Below are positions 1-6,717 of a DNA stretch of 8,565 bases, one piece after another (within the stretch, counting starts at the first letter, position 1; every line of letters starts with the position of its first letter). Origin of the DNA: JAWXCF01 sp034440515 (GTDB lineage Bacteria; Bacteroidota; Bacteroidia; CAILMK01). The notes below the pieces were generated by a model. That model made no database searches and was not told the DNA's origin. It worked only from the letters and a program-made list of their open reading frames with translations. Made by a program: the position numbers and the translations under genes. The stretch spans positions 1 to 8,565 of the forward strand of contig JAWXCF010000030.1 in the NCBI GenBank assembly GCA_034440515.1. The letters run 5' to 3'.

Positions 1-250
1 TAGTGCTGATATGCATTGGGCCCATAACAAATGTAGAATAAAAACACTTGTATTAGTCAATTCAAATACCTAAACACCAATCAACCATACTGTACCACAC
101 GCTAATTCACAACACATAGAAACCTACAAATAACAATATTATTATTTTCTTTAAAAATACGCTAAAATATGTAGGTAATTTCAACAATATTAAACATAGT
201 GGTTGCTCACAATAGCTTTGAACCTATAAATACTAAGCACTAATTAAGCG
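1..250. other. Non-coding leader region upstream of the secreted-protein gene
   Basis: I find no convincing gene here on either strand. The stretch is AT-rich with frequent stops. Besides a candidate -7 promoter element at 213-220 it holds only small symmetric sequences (a TGGGCCCA palindrome at 17-24 and 7-base inverted arms at 122-128 and 170-176) to which I assign no function. Any upstream gene lies outside the window. Confidence 0.6.
213..220 (+). promoter_or_regulatory. Candidate Bacteroidetes -7 promoter element for the secreted-protein gene
   Basis: The octamer TAGCTTTG fits the Bacteroidetes -7 consensus TAnnTTTG and ends 30 bases before the ATG at 251, which would give a short untranslated leader of roughly 20-25 bases. 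No good TTG-type -33 element stands at the usual distance upstream, so this rests on the -7 match alone. Confidence 0.4.
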
Positions 251-3200
251 ATGACTATGAACAATTTTATCCTCAAACTGAAAGCGAAAAGCTTCTTAAC
301 TACTTTAGCACTATCAGTGCTATCGATTGGAACATCTGTTAATGTATTAGCAGAGGGTTCTAGAAACCTGACACCTGACTCAACAGCTAGTTACCCAGCC
401 GGTACAGCATCTAATAACTGGGTTGGATTTTTACAACACGATGATGGCGCAAATAGCGGCTCATTCTTAAAACCTAGCACTGCTAGTGGTTATAACAATC
501 AACATAGGTTATATGTAAGGTTGCAAGCTGGTGATACATTATATTATGGTGTACGTAGAATAAATACAAACACAGGCACTACTCAAGGCAACTTAACTAT
601 TGTGCTGAGAAGAAGTAATGGAACACAAGTATCTTCTAATACATTAAACAGAAACACTTCTTCAACAAATCAAGTTAGATTAAGGACAGATCAAAATGGT
701 GTAATATTAAATTATGCTAGATGTTCAAATGGTCCAAACACTTTAAATGGTCGTGTAACGAATGGCTATAGTCCATTATCATACATAAATACAACTAATG
801 TAAGCCAAGATTTCTATATAGAATTCATTGACGCTGCTGGTGATATTAAAAGTTGGTATGATCTATGGGATTTTACTGTATATAATGGTACTGAAAGGAC
901 TGGCAGACTTTACAGTAAGTATTGGAGTTTCACAGGTGGTGCTCAACCAAGAAGACTTTCTGCAAATTTTAACTTATTTGTAGCTGCGCCGGACGTTTCT
1001 GACTCTACTAAGTTCTTTGTAAAGAGAATTAACTTAGCAAACGTTGACCCGTTTGGATTTATATTTTGTTCAAACGAATTTGGAACTACAACTGGTAGTG
1101 ATAGAACGACTTATCGTCAAAGCGCACCATCTAACAGCATATACCCTCAATACAAGGTATTCGTTAATGACCCTGATAACACTTTATACCCTTCTACTAT
1201 TCCGTCAGATTTTTATGCAAATCACGTAACTATTTGTAGAGATGCTGCAACTACAGCTGGTAGTGTTGTATTTACTATATATAGCAGCAGGCCAGGACAA
1301 GTAATTGTGTTTATAGATAGGAATGGAACTACAGGCTACCAACCAGGGACTAGCGATGTTTATATTGAGAACTATTTTTCTACAGCTGGACTTAAGAATG
1401 TCTATTGGGATGGTAGGGACGGCCTCGGGGTAGATATTCCTAGCGGCACAAATCTTCAAATCATTTATCAAGGTCAATATTCAAATGTAAACTTTCCTAT
1501 GTTTGACCCTGAATTTTCAACTGGTTACAATATTTATAATGTTAGACCAGGGGTCAATTCAGCTAAAGAATATATGTATTGGGATGATAGGAATCTTAAT
1601 GCTTCTCTAACTACATTTACTCCAAGATCTCAATTGATTGGTACATTAACTGATAATGTTCACACTTGGGGCAGCTCCGAAGGAAATAACTTGACTATCA
1701 ACTCTTGGACATTTGGTGAGGTTAAGTATAATATAAGTAACATCGTTTTTACCGTTCAATGTGATGGTGACAATGACGGTAAATCTACAGTTGGTGATAT
1801 AGACTGGGATAATGACGGTATCGTAAATAGCGTTGAATGTGGTGGAGTAGATCCAATTGCAGATAACGATGCTGATCTAATACCAAACTATTTAGACGTA
1901 GATAATAATGGACTAACAAACTTTGATGATATAAACCGTGATGGACTTTACGACATTTTAGATGCTGATTTAGATGGTATTCCAAACTTTTTAGATACAG
2001 ACAGCGATAATGATGGTTTAACTGATGTGACTGAAGGCAATAATGGTACTGTATTAGCGTCAAATTATAATGCTGCAGGTGGGTATATAACTGGAGCAGT
2101 TAGTAGTCAAGGTGTACCCTTAAATAGACCTTCAAATACTTATACGGATTTTGATGGTGATGGTGTCCCTGATTTCTTAGACCTAGATAGTGATAATGAT
2201 GGTATATATGATTGGATAGAAGTACAAGGGTCAAACGCAAGTACAAGAGCGCCATTTGGAACAGATGGTGACCAAGACGGTATAGACGATAGATATGATT
2301 CAGATGCGTCAGGTGGGGCAATACCAACTGCACACAATGCCGATGGTCAAGGTTTTCCAAACCAAAAAGATGCTGATGCGGATAATGACGGAATTACAGA
2401 CGTTATTGAAAATAACTCAGGTATTGTCCCATCATCAAATTATGGTGCATCTATTGGTAGATATAGCTGTACTGTAAATTATAGAGGACTTTTGAGTTGT
2501 GTTACTTACAGTAATTCAATTGTTGATTTTGATGCTGATTTAATTTATAATGCAATTGACTTCGACTCTGATAATGATGGAATTAGAGATTTAATAGAAA
2601 GTCAAGCAAGAGTATTCACCAATCCTGCGAATGTAGATTCGGATGCTGATGGAATTGATAATAATTTTGAAAGTAATACAGCTAGGGTCCCTGTGAATAC
2701 TGATGCTACTGATACTCCAGATTTCTTAGACTTAAATGCAGATAATGATACTCAGCTAGACTGGGTTGAGGCTTACGATGTAAATAGAAATGGTATATCA
2801 AGAGATGATTACAGAACTAGAGCTACAAATTTTGAAACGGCAAGGAGTACTGGCTGGTATTTGAATTCTTTAGATTCTGATGGAAACTCAACTCCTAATT
2901 ATCTTGAAAATGGCGCAAATAGTGTAGCTCAGTTTTTAATATATGGTAATTCTTTTTACCGAGATGCTAATCTTAATGGTGTAGCTGATTTAGTGGACGG
3001 TGCCGTAACTGGTGGTCTATGGATTGCCCCTACAGATAGAAATACTAACAATATTGAAGATTACCGCGAGGGTAGCTTAGCCATTCCACTTCCAGTTAAA
3101 TTATTAAACTTTGATGGGGAGCGCGTATCAGAAACACCTACTACAGTTAATTTAGTTTGGAGCACTGCATCAGAGATTAACAACAAAGAGTTTATTGTTG

Positions 3201-3685
3201 AGCGTTCTATTGACGGTATTAACTACTATGCTATAGGTACAGTAACAGGTAATGGTTCTACTCAAGTAAAAACGAACTATAGCTTTGACGACTTAAATGC
3301 ACCTGCGTCAACTATCTATTACAGACTGCACCAATTTGACTATAATGGTGACAATGAATACCATAAAGTAGAGGTAGTTTCTGCAGTAAATGTTGCCACA
3401 ATGGGAACCAATTTTAAATTAAATACTGAAGTGAAAATTTGGCCAAACCCAGTAGCCAATACAGAGAAATTGCACCTACAGGTTTCTAACACTCCAGAGG
3501 GTTATAACACTATCACAGTAATTAATATGCAAGGAGCAGCAGTATCTAGTACTAGTTACTACATATCTAACCAAAGTAGTAATGTAATAGACCTGAATAT
3601 AGAGTCTCTAAATGCAGGTCTATATATGGTAAACATAGTAACTGCAAACGGTGAATCTGTAACAAAAAGAGTTATAATAAAATAA
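251..3685 (+). CDS. Large secreted protein with TSP3-like calcium-binding repeats and T9SS type A sorting domain
   Basis: This encodes a 1144-residue protein predicted to be exported and attached to, or released from, the cell surface by the type IX secretion system. Residues 1-34 are a Sec signal peptide (Lys-containing start, hydrophobic core, likely cleavage after VLA). Residues about 40-500 are beta-rich and match no family I can name, apart from a FlgD-Ig-like piece near 386-399 (WDGRDGLGVDIPSG). Residues about 504-850 carry many DxDxDG motifs such as DSDNDGI, typical of thrombospondin type 3-like calcium-binding repeats. Residues about 946-1048 resemble the beta-sandwich region that often precedes T9SS tails (LPVKLLNF, ERSIDG, YYRLHQFDYNG). 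Residues 1061-1144 are the sorting domain, starting at KIWPNPV and ending KRVIIK. The start at 251 gives the full signal peptide; an ATG two codons on (257) is equally possible. There is no Shine-Dalgarno site, as is usual in this phylum. An adhesin or surface structural role is likely; no catalytic domain is recognisable. Confidence 0.9.
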   Translation: MTMNNFILKLKAKSFLTTLALSVLSIGTSVNVLAEGSRNLTPDSTASYPAGTASNNWVGFLQHDDGANSGSFLKPSTASGYNNQHRLYVRLQAGDTLYYGVRRINTNTGTTQGNLTIVLRRSNGTQVSSNTLNRNTSSTNQVRLRTDQNGVILNYARCSNGPNTLNGRVTNGYSPLSYINTTNVSQDFYIEFIDAAGDIKSWYDLWDFTVYNGTERTGRLYSKYWSFTGGAQPRRLSANFNLFVAAPDVSDSTKFFVKRINLANVDPFGFIFCSNEFGTTTGSDRTTYRQSAPSNSIYPQYKVFVNDPDNTLYPSTIPSDFYANHVTICRDAATTAGSVVFTIYSSRPGQVIVFIDRNGTTGYQPGTSDVYIENYFSTAGLKNVYWDGRDGLGVDIPSGTNLQIIYQGQYSNVNFPMFDPEFSTGYNIYNVRPGVNSAKEYMYWDDRNLNASLTTFTPRSQLIGTLTDNVHTWGSSEGNNLTINSWTFGEVKYNISNIVFTVQCDGDNDGKSTVGDIDWDNDGIVNSVECGGVDPIADNDADLIPNYLDVDNNGLTNFDDINRDGLYDILDADLDGIPNFLDTDSDNDGLTDVTEGNNGTVLASNYNAAGGYITGAVSSQGVPLNRPSNTYTDFDGDGVPDFLDLDSDNDGIYDWIEVQGSNASTRAPFGTDGDQDGIDDRYDSDASGGAIPTAHNADGQGFPNQKDADADNDGITDVIENNSGIVPSSNYGASIGRYSCTVNYRGLLSCVTYSNSIVDFDADLIYNAIDFDSDNDGIRDLIESQARVFTNPANVDSDADGIDNNFESNTARVPVNTDATDTPDFLDLNADNDTQLDWVEAYDVNRNGISRDDYRTRATNFETARSTGWYLNSLDSDGNSTPNYLENGANSVAQFLIYGNSFYRDANLNGVADLVDGAVTGGLWIAPTDRNTNNIEDYREGSLAIPLPVKLLNFDGERVSETPTTVNLVWSTASEINNKEFIVERSIDGINYYAIGTVTGNGSTQVKTNYSFDDLNAPASTIYYRLHQFDYNGDNEYHKVEVVSAVNVATMGTNFKLNTEVKIWPNPVANTEKLHLQVSNTPEGYNTITVINMQGAAVSSTSYYISNQSSNVIDLNIESLNAGLYMVNIVTANGESVTKRVIIK
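1964..2227 (+). repeat. Internal duplication, copy A (residues 572-659)
   Basis: This segment aligns with residues 697-785 over its whole length with about one residue of gap. Shared landmarks are the DNDG loop followed by (L/I)TDV, a (T/I)V..SNY linker, a DFD loop, and a final DSDNDGI followed by IE and Gln. It shows a long composite unit was duplicated within the array, beyond the short calcium-loop motif. Confidence 0.75.
2339..2605 (+). repeat. Internal duplication, copy B (residues 697-785)
   Basis: This is the second copy of the composite unit, diverged from copy A. Its middle part (residues 732-757) differs most and carries a pair of cysteines, C740 and C750, absent from copy A. They could form a disulfide in the exported protein, which is inference. 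Confidence 0.75.
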
Positions 3686-3711
3686 CCTAAGCCAACTACA
3701 AACCTGATTAT

Positions 3712-3748
3712 AACCGGGGTAGTCTTAATGATTGCTCCGGTTTTTTTT
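3712..3748 (+). terminator. Intrinsic (Rho-independent) terminator of the secreted-protein gene
   Basis: A 13-base-pair stem (arms 3712-3724 and 3730-3742, beginning AACCGG and ending CCGGTT) closes a five-base TTAAT loop and runs into eight T residues (3741-3748). Three of the pairs are G-U wobbles on the + strand; on the - strand they become C-A mismatches. The hairpin is therefore best suited to stopping + strand transcripts, and it also lies between two convergent genes. Confidence 0.9.
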
Positions 3749-3753
3749 ATGCT

Positions 3754-4242
3754 TTATTGTTTTATTTTAGCTTCAATAATACTGGTACTGTATCCTGCTA
3801 AAAAGGGTAGAATACATACAGAACCACCTTGATGTAATATGAAGTCAGCCCCTACTATATTATCTAAACAATAGTCACCACCTTTTACTAAAACATCAGG
3901 TTTTAAGTTTTGTATCACATTGATAGGAGTATCATCATCGAATGAGGTGACCAAATCAACTGCGGCCAAGCTCGCCATTACTAATGACCTAGCAAATAAA
4001 TTTTGTATAGGGCGGTGTGTTCCTTTTAGCCTTTGTACACTGTCGTCAGTATTCAAGGCGACAACTAGTTTAGTGCCTAGAGTTCTAGCCTTATGTAAAT
4101 AATCACAATGTCCTGGGTGCAATAAATCAAAACAACCGTTAGTAAACACAATTCGTTCTCTAGCTTCTCTCCATTCTTCTATAGTATCTAAAACTGTACT
4201 TAAATGATGGTCTATCTTATTTTTCGGATTGACTTGCCTCAT
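3754..4242 (-). CDS. rfaE2: D-glycero-beta-D-manno-heptose 1-phosphate adenylyltransferase (RfaE2 / HldE C-terminal domain type)
   Basis: This 162-residue cytoplasmic nucleotidyltransferase is predicted to join ATP and heptose 1-phosphate to give ADP-heptose, a precursor of the LPS inner core. The family signature is clear: TNGCFDLLHPGH at residues 34-45 contains the HxGH nucleotide-binding motif. Further conserved blocks are VALNTDDSV (61-69), LKGTHRP (72-78), the acidic DDDTP stretch (102-106), LKPDVLVKGGDY (113-124) and GYSTSII (150-156) near the end. Its size matches the stand-alone enzyme; many Proteobacteria instead fuse it to a kinase domain (HldE). The ATG at 4242 lies inside the end of the upstream gene (26-base overlap), and the next internal Met is at residue 89, so this start is secure. 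It is the last gene of the panC-panD cluster. A related cytidylyl- or adenylyltransferase with another sugar or alcohol substrate is possible but less likely. Confidence 0.88.
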   Translation of the reverse strand: MRQVNPKNKIDHHLSTVLDTIEEWREARERIVFTNGCFDLLHPGHCDYLHKARTLGTKLVVALNTDDSVQRLKGTHRPIQNLFARSLVMASLAAVDLVTSFDDDTPINVIQNLKPDVLVKGGDYCLDNIVGADFILHQGGSVCILPFLAGYSTSIIEAKIKQ

Positions 4243-5242
4243 TTATAAGCTTGTTATTTTTTATTTTCTTATACATACTGCTCAATACAAGTAAACTAAT
4301 AAAACCAAATATAAGTATAACTAATATTTGAAATGTATGTGCTATAAATGCAAAATCTTTAGCAGTAGATTCGTCTATATTATATAGCATTAGGGTTTTT
4401 TGCACTATCCAATGGTATGCGCCTATGCCTCCTTGAACTGGTGCCACAAAACCAAAGCTGCCCATATTTAAAACACTAAGTGCAGGTAAAGGTCCCAAAT
4501 GTGAAGTAGCAGGAAATGCCAAAAAGCAGATATAAACCTGAAGGTAATATAACAACCAAATTAAAAAAGTATAAAATAAAAATTTCCATTTATTCTCTAG
4601 CTGTCTAATTGTATTAAAGCCAATAGCGAAATTTTGAAGTATGTCTTTAAATTTCTTTACAATCTTAATATGTTTGAACTTGGTAAGTATTAGGATGATT
4701 AATCCCAAACCGAGAACCAACACTAATGCAACAATAATTAGAGTAGATGTATAGTCAGTTTTGTCGGCTTGCCTATTATTCAAATAATCTACAAAAAAGC
4801 CTTTTAATTTATCAAACTCTAATACTAAGTTCAGTCCAAGTATTATGAGTAGTGAAACTACGTCTGCTAGTCTCTCGACCACTACTGTGCCTATTAGCTT
4901 ATCTACTTTAGTACCGTTAGTTCTATTTATTACGACACACCTACTTACTTCACCCATTCTAGGTACTGCTAGGTTTGCTAAGTATCCCACCATTACTGCC
5001 ATAAATGCATTTTTATGAGTAACAGTGTCCCCAAGTGGCTTAATAAGCATAACCCAGCGAACACCTCTAAACCAGTGACTACCAACTGCTATGATAAAGC
5101 ATAATAAAATTAGAAAAGGATTGATTTGTTGAATTGATTTTTGCAAATCAATCCATTTATGATCTTTAAACACCCAGTAAAATAAAAAGACCCCAATACC
5201 TAAAGTGACTAAGTATTTTAAAGCGTTAATTATTAGTTTCAT
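4217..5242 (-). CDS. Polytopic inner-membrane protein, LPG_synthase_TM / UPF0104 family
   Basis: This 341-residue integral membrane protein resembles the transmembrane (flippase-like) part of lysylphosphatidylglycerol synthase MprF, but has no soluble aminoacyltransferase domain. Hydrophobic segments are visible near residues 5-24, 42-58, 78-98, 124-142, 166-187, 220-243, 255-276 and 296-321. Conserved-looking family blocks are GYLANLAVPRMGEVSR (86-101), ERLAD (123-127) and PVQGGIGAYHW (268-278). The C-terminus is Lys-rich and likely cytoplasmic. Family members are thought to move or modify lipid-linked substrates, but the substrate here cannot be read from the sequence. The adjacent ADP-heptose gene, overlapping by 26 bases, hints at a cell-envelope role; this is inference. 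Its ATG lies 37 bases after the panD stop and just downstream of a small hairpin. Confidence 0.85.
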   Translation of the reverse strand: MKLIINALKYLVTLGIGVFLFYWVFKDHKWIDLQKSIQQINPFLILLCFIIAVGSHWFRGVRWVMLIKPLGDTVTHKNAFMAVMVGYLANLAVPRMGEVSRCVVINRTNGTKVDKLIGTVVVERLADVVSLLIILGLNLVLEFDKLKGFFVDYLNNRQADKTDYTSTLIIVALVLVLGLGLIILILTKFKHIKIVKKFKDILQNFAIGFNTIRQLENKWKFLFYTFLIWLLYYLQVYICFLAFPATSHLGPLPALSVLNMGSFGFVAPVQGGIGAYHWIVQKTLMLYNIDESTAKDFAFIAHTFQILVILIFGFISLLVLSSMYKKIKNNKLINEASQSEK

Positions 5243-5245
5243 TTA

Positions 5246-5269
5246 TGGCTGTATGTTATTAGTCAGCCA
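5246..5269 (-). promoter_or_regulatory. Small hairpin directly before the start codon of the LPG_synthase_TM gene
   Basis: Perfect six-base arms TGGCTG and CAGCCA enclose a 12-base loop in the 37-base gap after panD. On the coding strand the 3' arm ends three bases before the ATG, so in mRNA it would cover the ribosome landing site. It has no T-tract and is not a terminator. A regulatory role is possible but unproven. Confidence 0.3.
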
Positions 5270-5279
5270 AAAATAAGGT

Positions 5280-5624
5280 TTAGATTTTGTTATTACTATC
5301 TGGAAATACAATTGCAGGCTTATATAGTTTTGCTGCTTCAAATTCTAACAAACCGTAGCTAATTACAATAACCACATCGCCAACAGCTGCTTTTCTGGCA
5401 GCAGGACCATTAAGGCTAACAAATCCTGTCCCTCTTGGCCCCTGAATAATGTAGGTTTCTAGTCGCTCACCATTGCTCATATTCAGTACCTGAACTTTTT
5501 CTCCCTCTATCATATTTGCAGCATCTAATATGTCTGCATCTATGGCTATGCTACCTACATAGTTTAGGTCAGCCTGGGTAAGTTTCAGATGATGAATCTT
5601 TGATTTTAATACTTCAACTAACAT
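5280..5624 (-). CDS. panD: Aspartate 1-decarboxylase PanD
   Basis: This 114-residue enzyme decarboxylates L-aspartate to beta-alanine, the amine half of pantothenate. It is made as a proenzyme that cleaves itself between Gly24 and Ser25, turning the serine into the catalytic pyruvoyl group; the sequence has Y22-V-G24-S25 exactly there. Other residues known from the E. coli enzyme sit at the same numbers: Lys9, Arg54, Tyr58 and Asn72. NGPAARKAAVGD (72-83) is a typical family block. The length is close to the usual ~115-130 residues, so the gene looks complete and active. It follows panC by 52 bases on the same strand and is probably cotranscribed with it, placing consecutive pathway functions together. 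The start is an ATG with no visible Shine-Dalgarno site. Confidence 0.97.
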   Translation of the reverse strand: MLVEVLKSKIHHLKLTQADLNYVGSIAIDADILDAANMIEGEKVQVLNMSNGERLETYIIQGPRGTGFVSLNGPAARKAAVGDVVIVISYGLLEFEAAKLYKPAIVFPDSNNKI

Positions 5625-5633
5625 ATTTGGAAC

Positions 5634-5662
5634 AGTTGCCCAGTGTTTATTTTAGGGCAATT
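5634..5662. other. Hairpin in the panC-panD gap
   Basis: TTGCCC (5636-5641) and GGGCAA (5655-5660) form a perfect six-base stem around a 13-base loop. On the + strand the stem can extend slightly and is followed by five T residues, resembling a weak antisense-direction terminator. On the - strand, in which the pan genes are read, no T-tract follows. It could be a processing or attenuation site, or chance. Confidence 0.3.
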
Positions 5663-5676
5663 TTTAAATGTACTTG

Positions 5677-6528
5677 TTACTTAACCAGCATATTATCTAT
5701 AAGCCTGACACCATCTGCGTGTACAGCTGTAAGTATAATGAGTTTATTATCAGGCATATATATATCAACACTTTGTAATGTTTCTGCATTGCAAATATCA
5801 AAATAATCTATGATAAAGTTCCCCATTTCAGACAATTGCTTTATAGCTATCAATTTTATGATGTCAATACTGTGACCTAGCTTAATTCTGTCTAATGCTT
5901 GCAACATAGTACGATAAATTATCGGAGCCTTTTGTCTAGCGTTTATGCTTAGCCTCACGTTTCTACTACTCATTGCCAGTCCGTCCGCTTCCCTTACAGT
6001 GTCGGCAGTAAATACATCAATCGGAAGCCGATAATGTGCTACCATTGCTCGAATAAGTAATTGTTGTTGGTAATCCTTTTGCCCTAAAAAGGCGATGTCT
6101 GGTTGAATCAAGTCAAACAAGCGTTTTACAACTGCTAACATTCCACTAAAGTGACCAGTTCTATACTTGCCCTCTAATAGCGTGATTAATTCAGTTGGTT
6201 CAAAATCAATCGTTTTATAACCAGCATTGGGGTATATGTCTTGTATGCTAGGAAGATAAACTATTGCACAATCAGTATGACTTAGTTTCTGAATATCATC
6301 TTGATAATTTCTTGGATATTTATCATAATCAGCTTGATTGTTAAATTGGGTGGGATTTACAAAAATGCTAACTACAATAATATCACATTTTGTTGAAGCT
6401 ATTTTAATTAATGATAAGTGTCCTTCGTGCAATGCACCCATTGTCGGGACAAATCCAATGCGTTTATTGTCAGCTTTTATAGGGCTCAATAATAAAATGA
6501 GTTCTTCACTTTGCGTTACTGTAATCAA
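5677..6528 (-). CDS. panC: Pantothenate synthetase (pantoate-beta-alanine ligase) PanC
   Basis: This 283-residue cytoplasmic enzyme condenses pantoate with beta-alanine, using ATP through a pantoyl-adenylate, to give pantothenate. All major family motifs are present: FVPTMGALHEGH (26-37, with the HxGH nucleotide-binding motif), FVNPTQF (56-62), DKYPR (69-73), GHFSGM (125-130), FLGQKDYQQ (147-155), READGLAMSSRN (179-190) and RLIDN near the C-terminus. The length equals the usual ~280 residues. The start codon is TTG (6526-6528): an in-frame TAG lies four codons upstream, no ATG lies between, and the first internal ATG is Met30 inside the PTMG motif, so starting there would destroy the active site. 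It is the first gene of the four-gene - strand cluster and supplies the step that uses PanD's product. Confidence 0.96.
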   Translation of the reverse strand: MITVTQSEELILLLSPIKADNKRIGFVPTMGALHEGHLSLIKIASTKCDIIVVSIFVNPTQFNNQADYDKYPRNYQDDIQKLSHTDCAIVYLPSIQDIYPNAGYKTIDFEPTELITLLEGKYRTGHFSGMLAVVKRLFDLIQPDIAFLGQKDYQQQLLIRAMVAHYRLPIDVFTADTVREADGLAMSSRNVRLSINARQKAPIIYRTMLQALDRIKLGHSIDIIKLIAIKQLSEMGNFIIDYFDICNAETLQSVDIYMPDNKLIILTAVHADGVRLIDNMLVK

Positions 6529-6551
6529 GTCGATTTGCTAAGAATTGTAAA

Positions 6552-6559
6552 CAAAACTA
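6552..6559 (-). promoter_or_regulatory. Candidate -7 promoter element for panC and its cluster
   Basis: Read on the - strand this is TAGTTTTG, an exact fit to the Bacteroidetes TAnnTTTG -7 consensus. It ends 23 bases before the panC TTG codon, giving a very short leader. No clear TTG-type -33 box is seen. Confidence 0.45.
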
Positions 6560-6588
6560 ATCATTTTTTTTAGTCGAATTTTTTTCGT

Positions 6589-6596
6589 TAATTTTG
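6589..6596 (+). promoter_or_regulatory. Candidate -7 promoter element for the GT5-like gene and DUF4270 gene
   Basis: TAATTTTG fits the TAnnTTTG consensus exactly and resembles strong promoters of this phylum, with T-rich DNA immediately upstream. It would place transcription starts near 6603, leaving a leader of about 115 bases before the ATG at 6718. A weaker near-match, TAATTTTT, lies at 6679-6686. Confidence 0.45.
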
Positions 6597-6717
6597 TACA
6601 TTCATATATGAGCAGTCTACATAAATTCTCGACAGTAATAAATTTAACGACTGCAACAATTACCTACTCTTACTACCTTAATTTTTCAATTTCTTAATTT
6701 AAAGCACCTATATACAG

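Larger units (their letters stand above)
1760..2800 (+). repeat. Protein-level array of TSP3-like Asp-rich calcium-binding repeats
   Basis: Residues about 504-850 of the secreted protein repeat a degenerate pattern: a short DxDxDG loop, a linker, then (F/Y)LDxDSDNDGIxD followed by an acidic residue. The clearest copies are at residues 582-593, 644-655, 707-717 and 770-780. At the DNA level they share a GATAATGAYGG core but have otherwise diverged. Such Asp-rich loops normally bind calcium and stiffen an extracellular stalk. Confidence 0.85.
6529..6717. promoter_or_regulatory. Divergent intergenic control region between panC and the GT5-like gene
   Basis: This 189-base AT-rich gap separates two divergent genes. 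It carries a candidate -7 element for each strand about 30 bases apart, two long T-runs between them (6564-6571 and 6579-6585), and on the + strand a long leader of more than 100 bases with a 29-codon open frame. No operator or riboswitch fold is recognisable. Confidence 0.6.

Noticed and set aside
17..24. TGGGCCCA palindrome near the left edge
   Set aside because: It is only eight bases long, stands alone, has no T-run and no promoter or partner site nearby.
122..176. ACCTACA / TGTAGGT inverted arms upstream of the secreted-protein gene
   Set aside because: The arms are seven bases and 41 bases apart with no extension, which is expected by chance in AT-rich DNA and too far apart for a convincing operator or hairpin.
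1785..2360. His-, Leu- and Tyr-rich open frames on the - strand
   Set aside because: They lie opposite the Asp-rich repeats. GAT-rich coding DNA read backwards gives ATC- and CAT-rich frames with few stops, so these are by-products of composition with no start signals or family resemblance.
1760..2800. Regular repeats that might suggest a CRISPR array or satellite DNA
   Set aside because: The repetition follows the reading frame, is degenerate at DNA level and encodes calcium-binding protein loops; there are no constant repeats with unique spacers.
5600..5806. 68-codon + strand frame across the panC-panD junction
   Set aside because: It is antisense to two well-supported genes, resembles no family and has no promoter; panC and panD motifs explain the coding signal.
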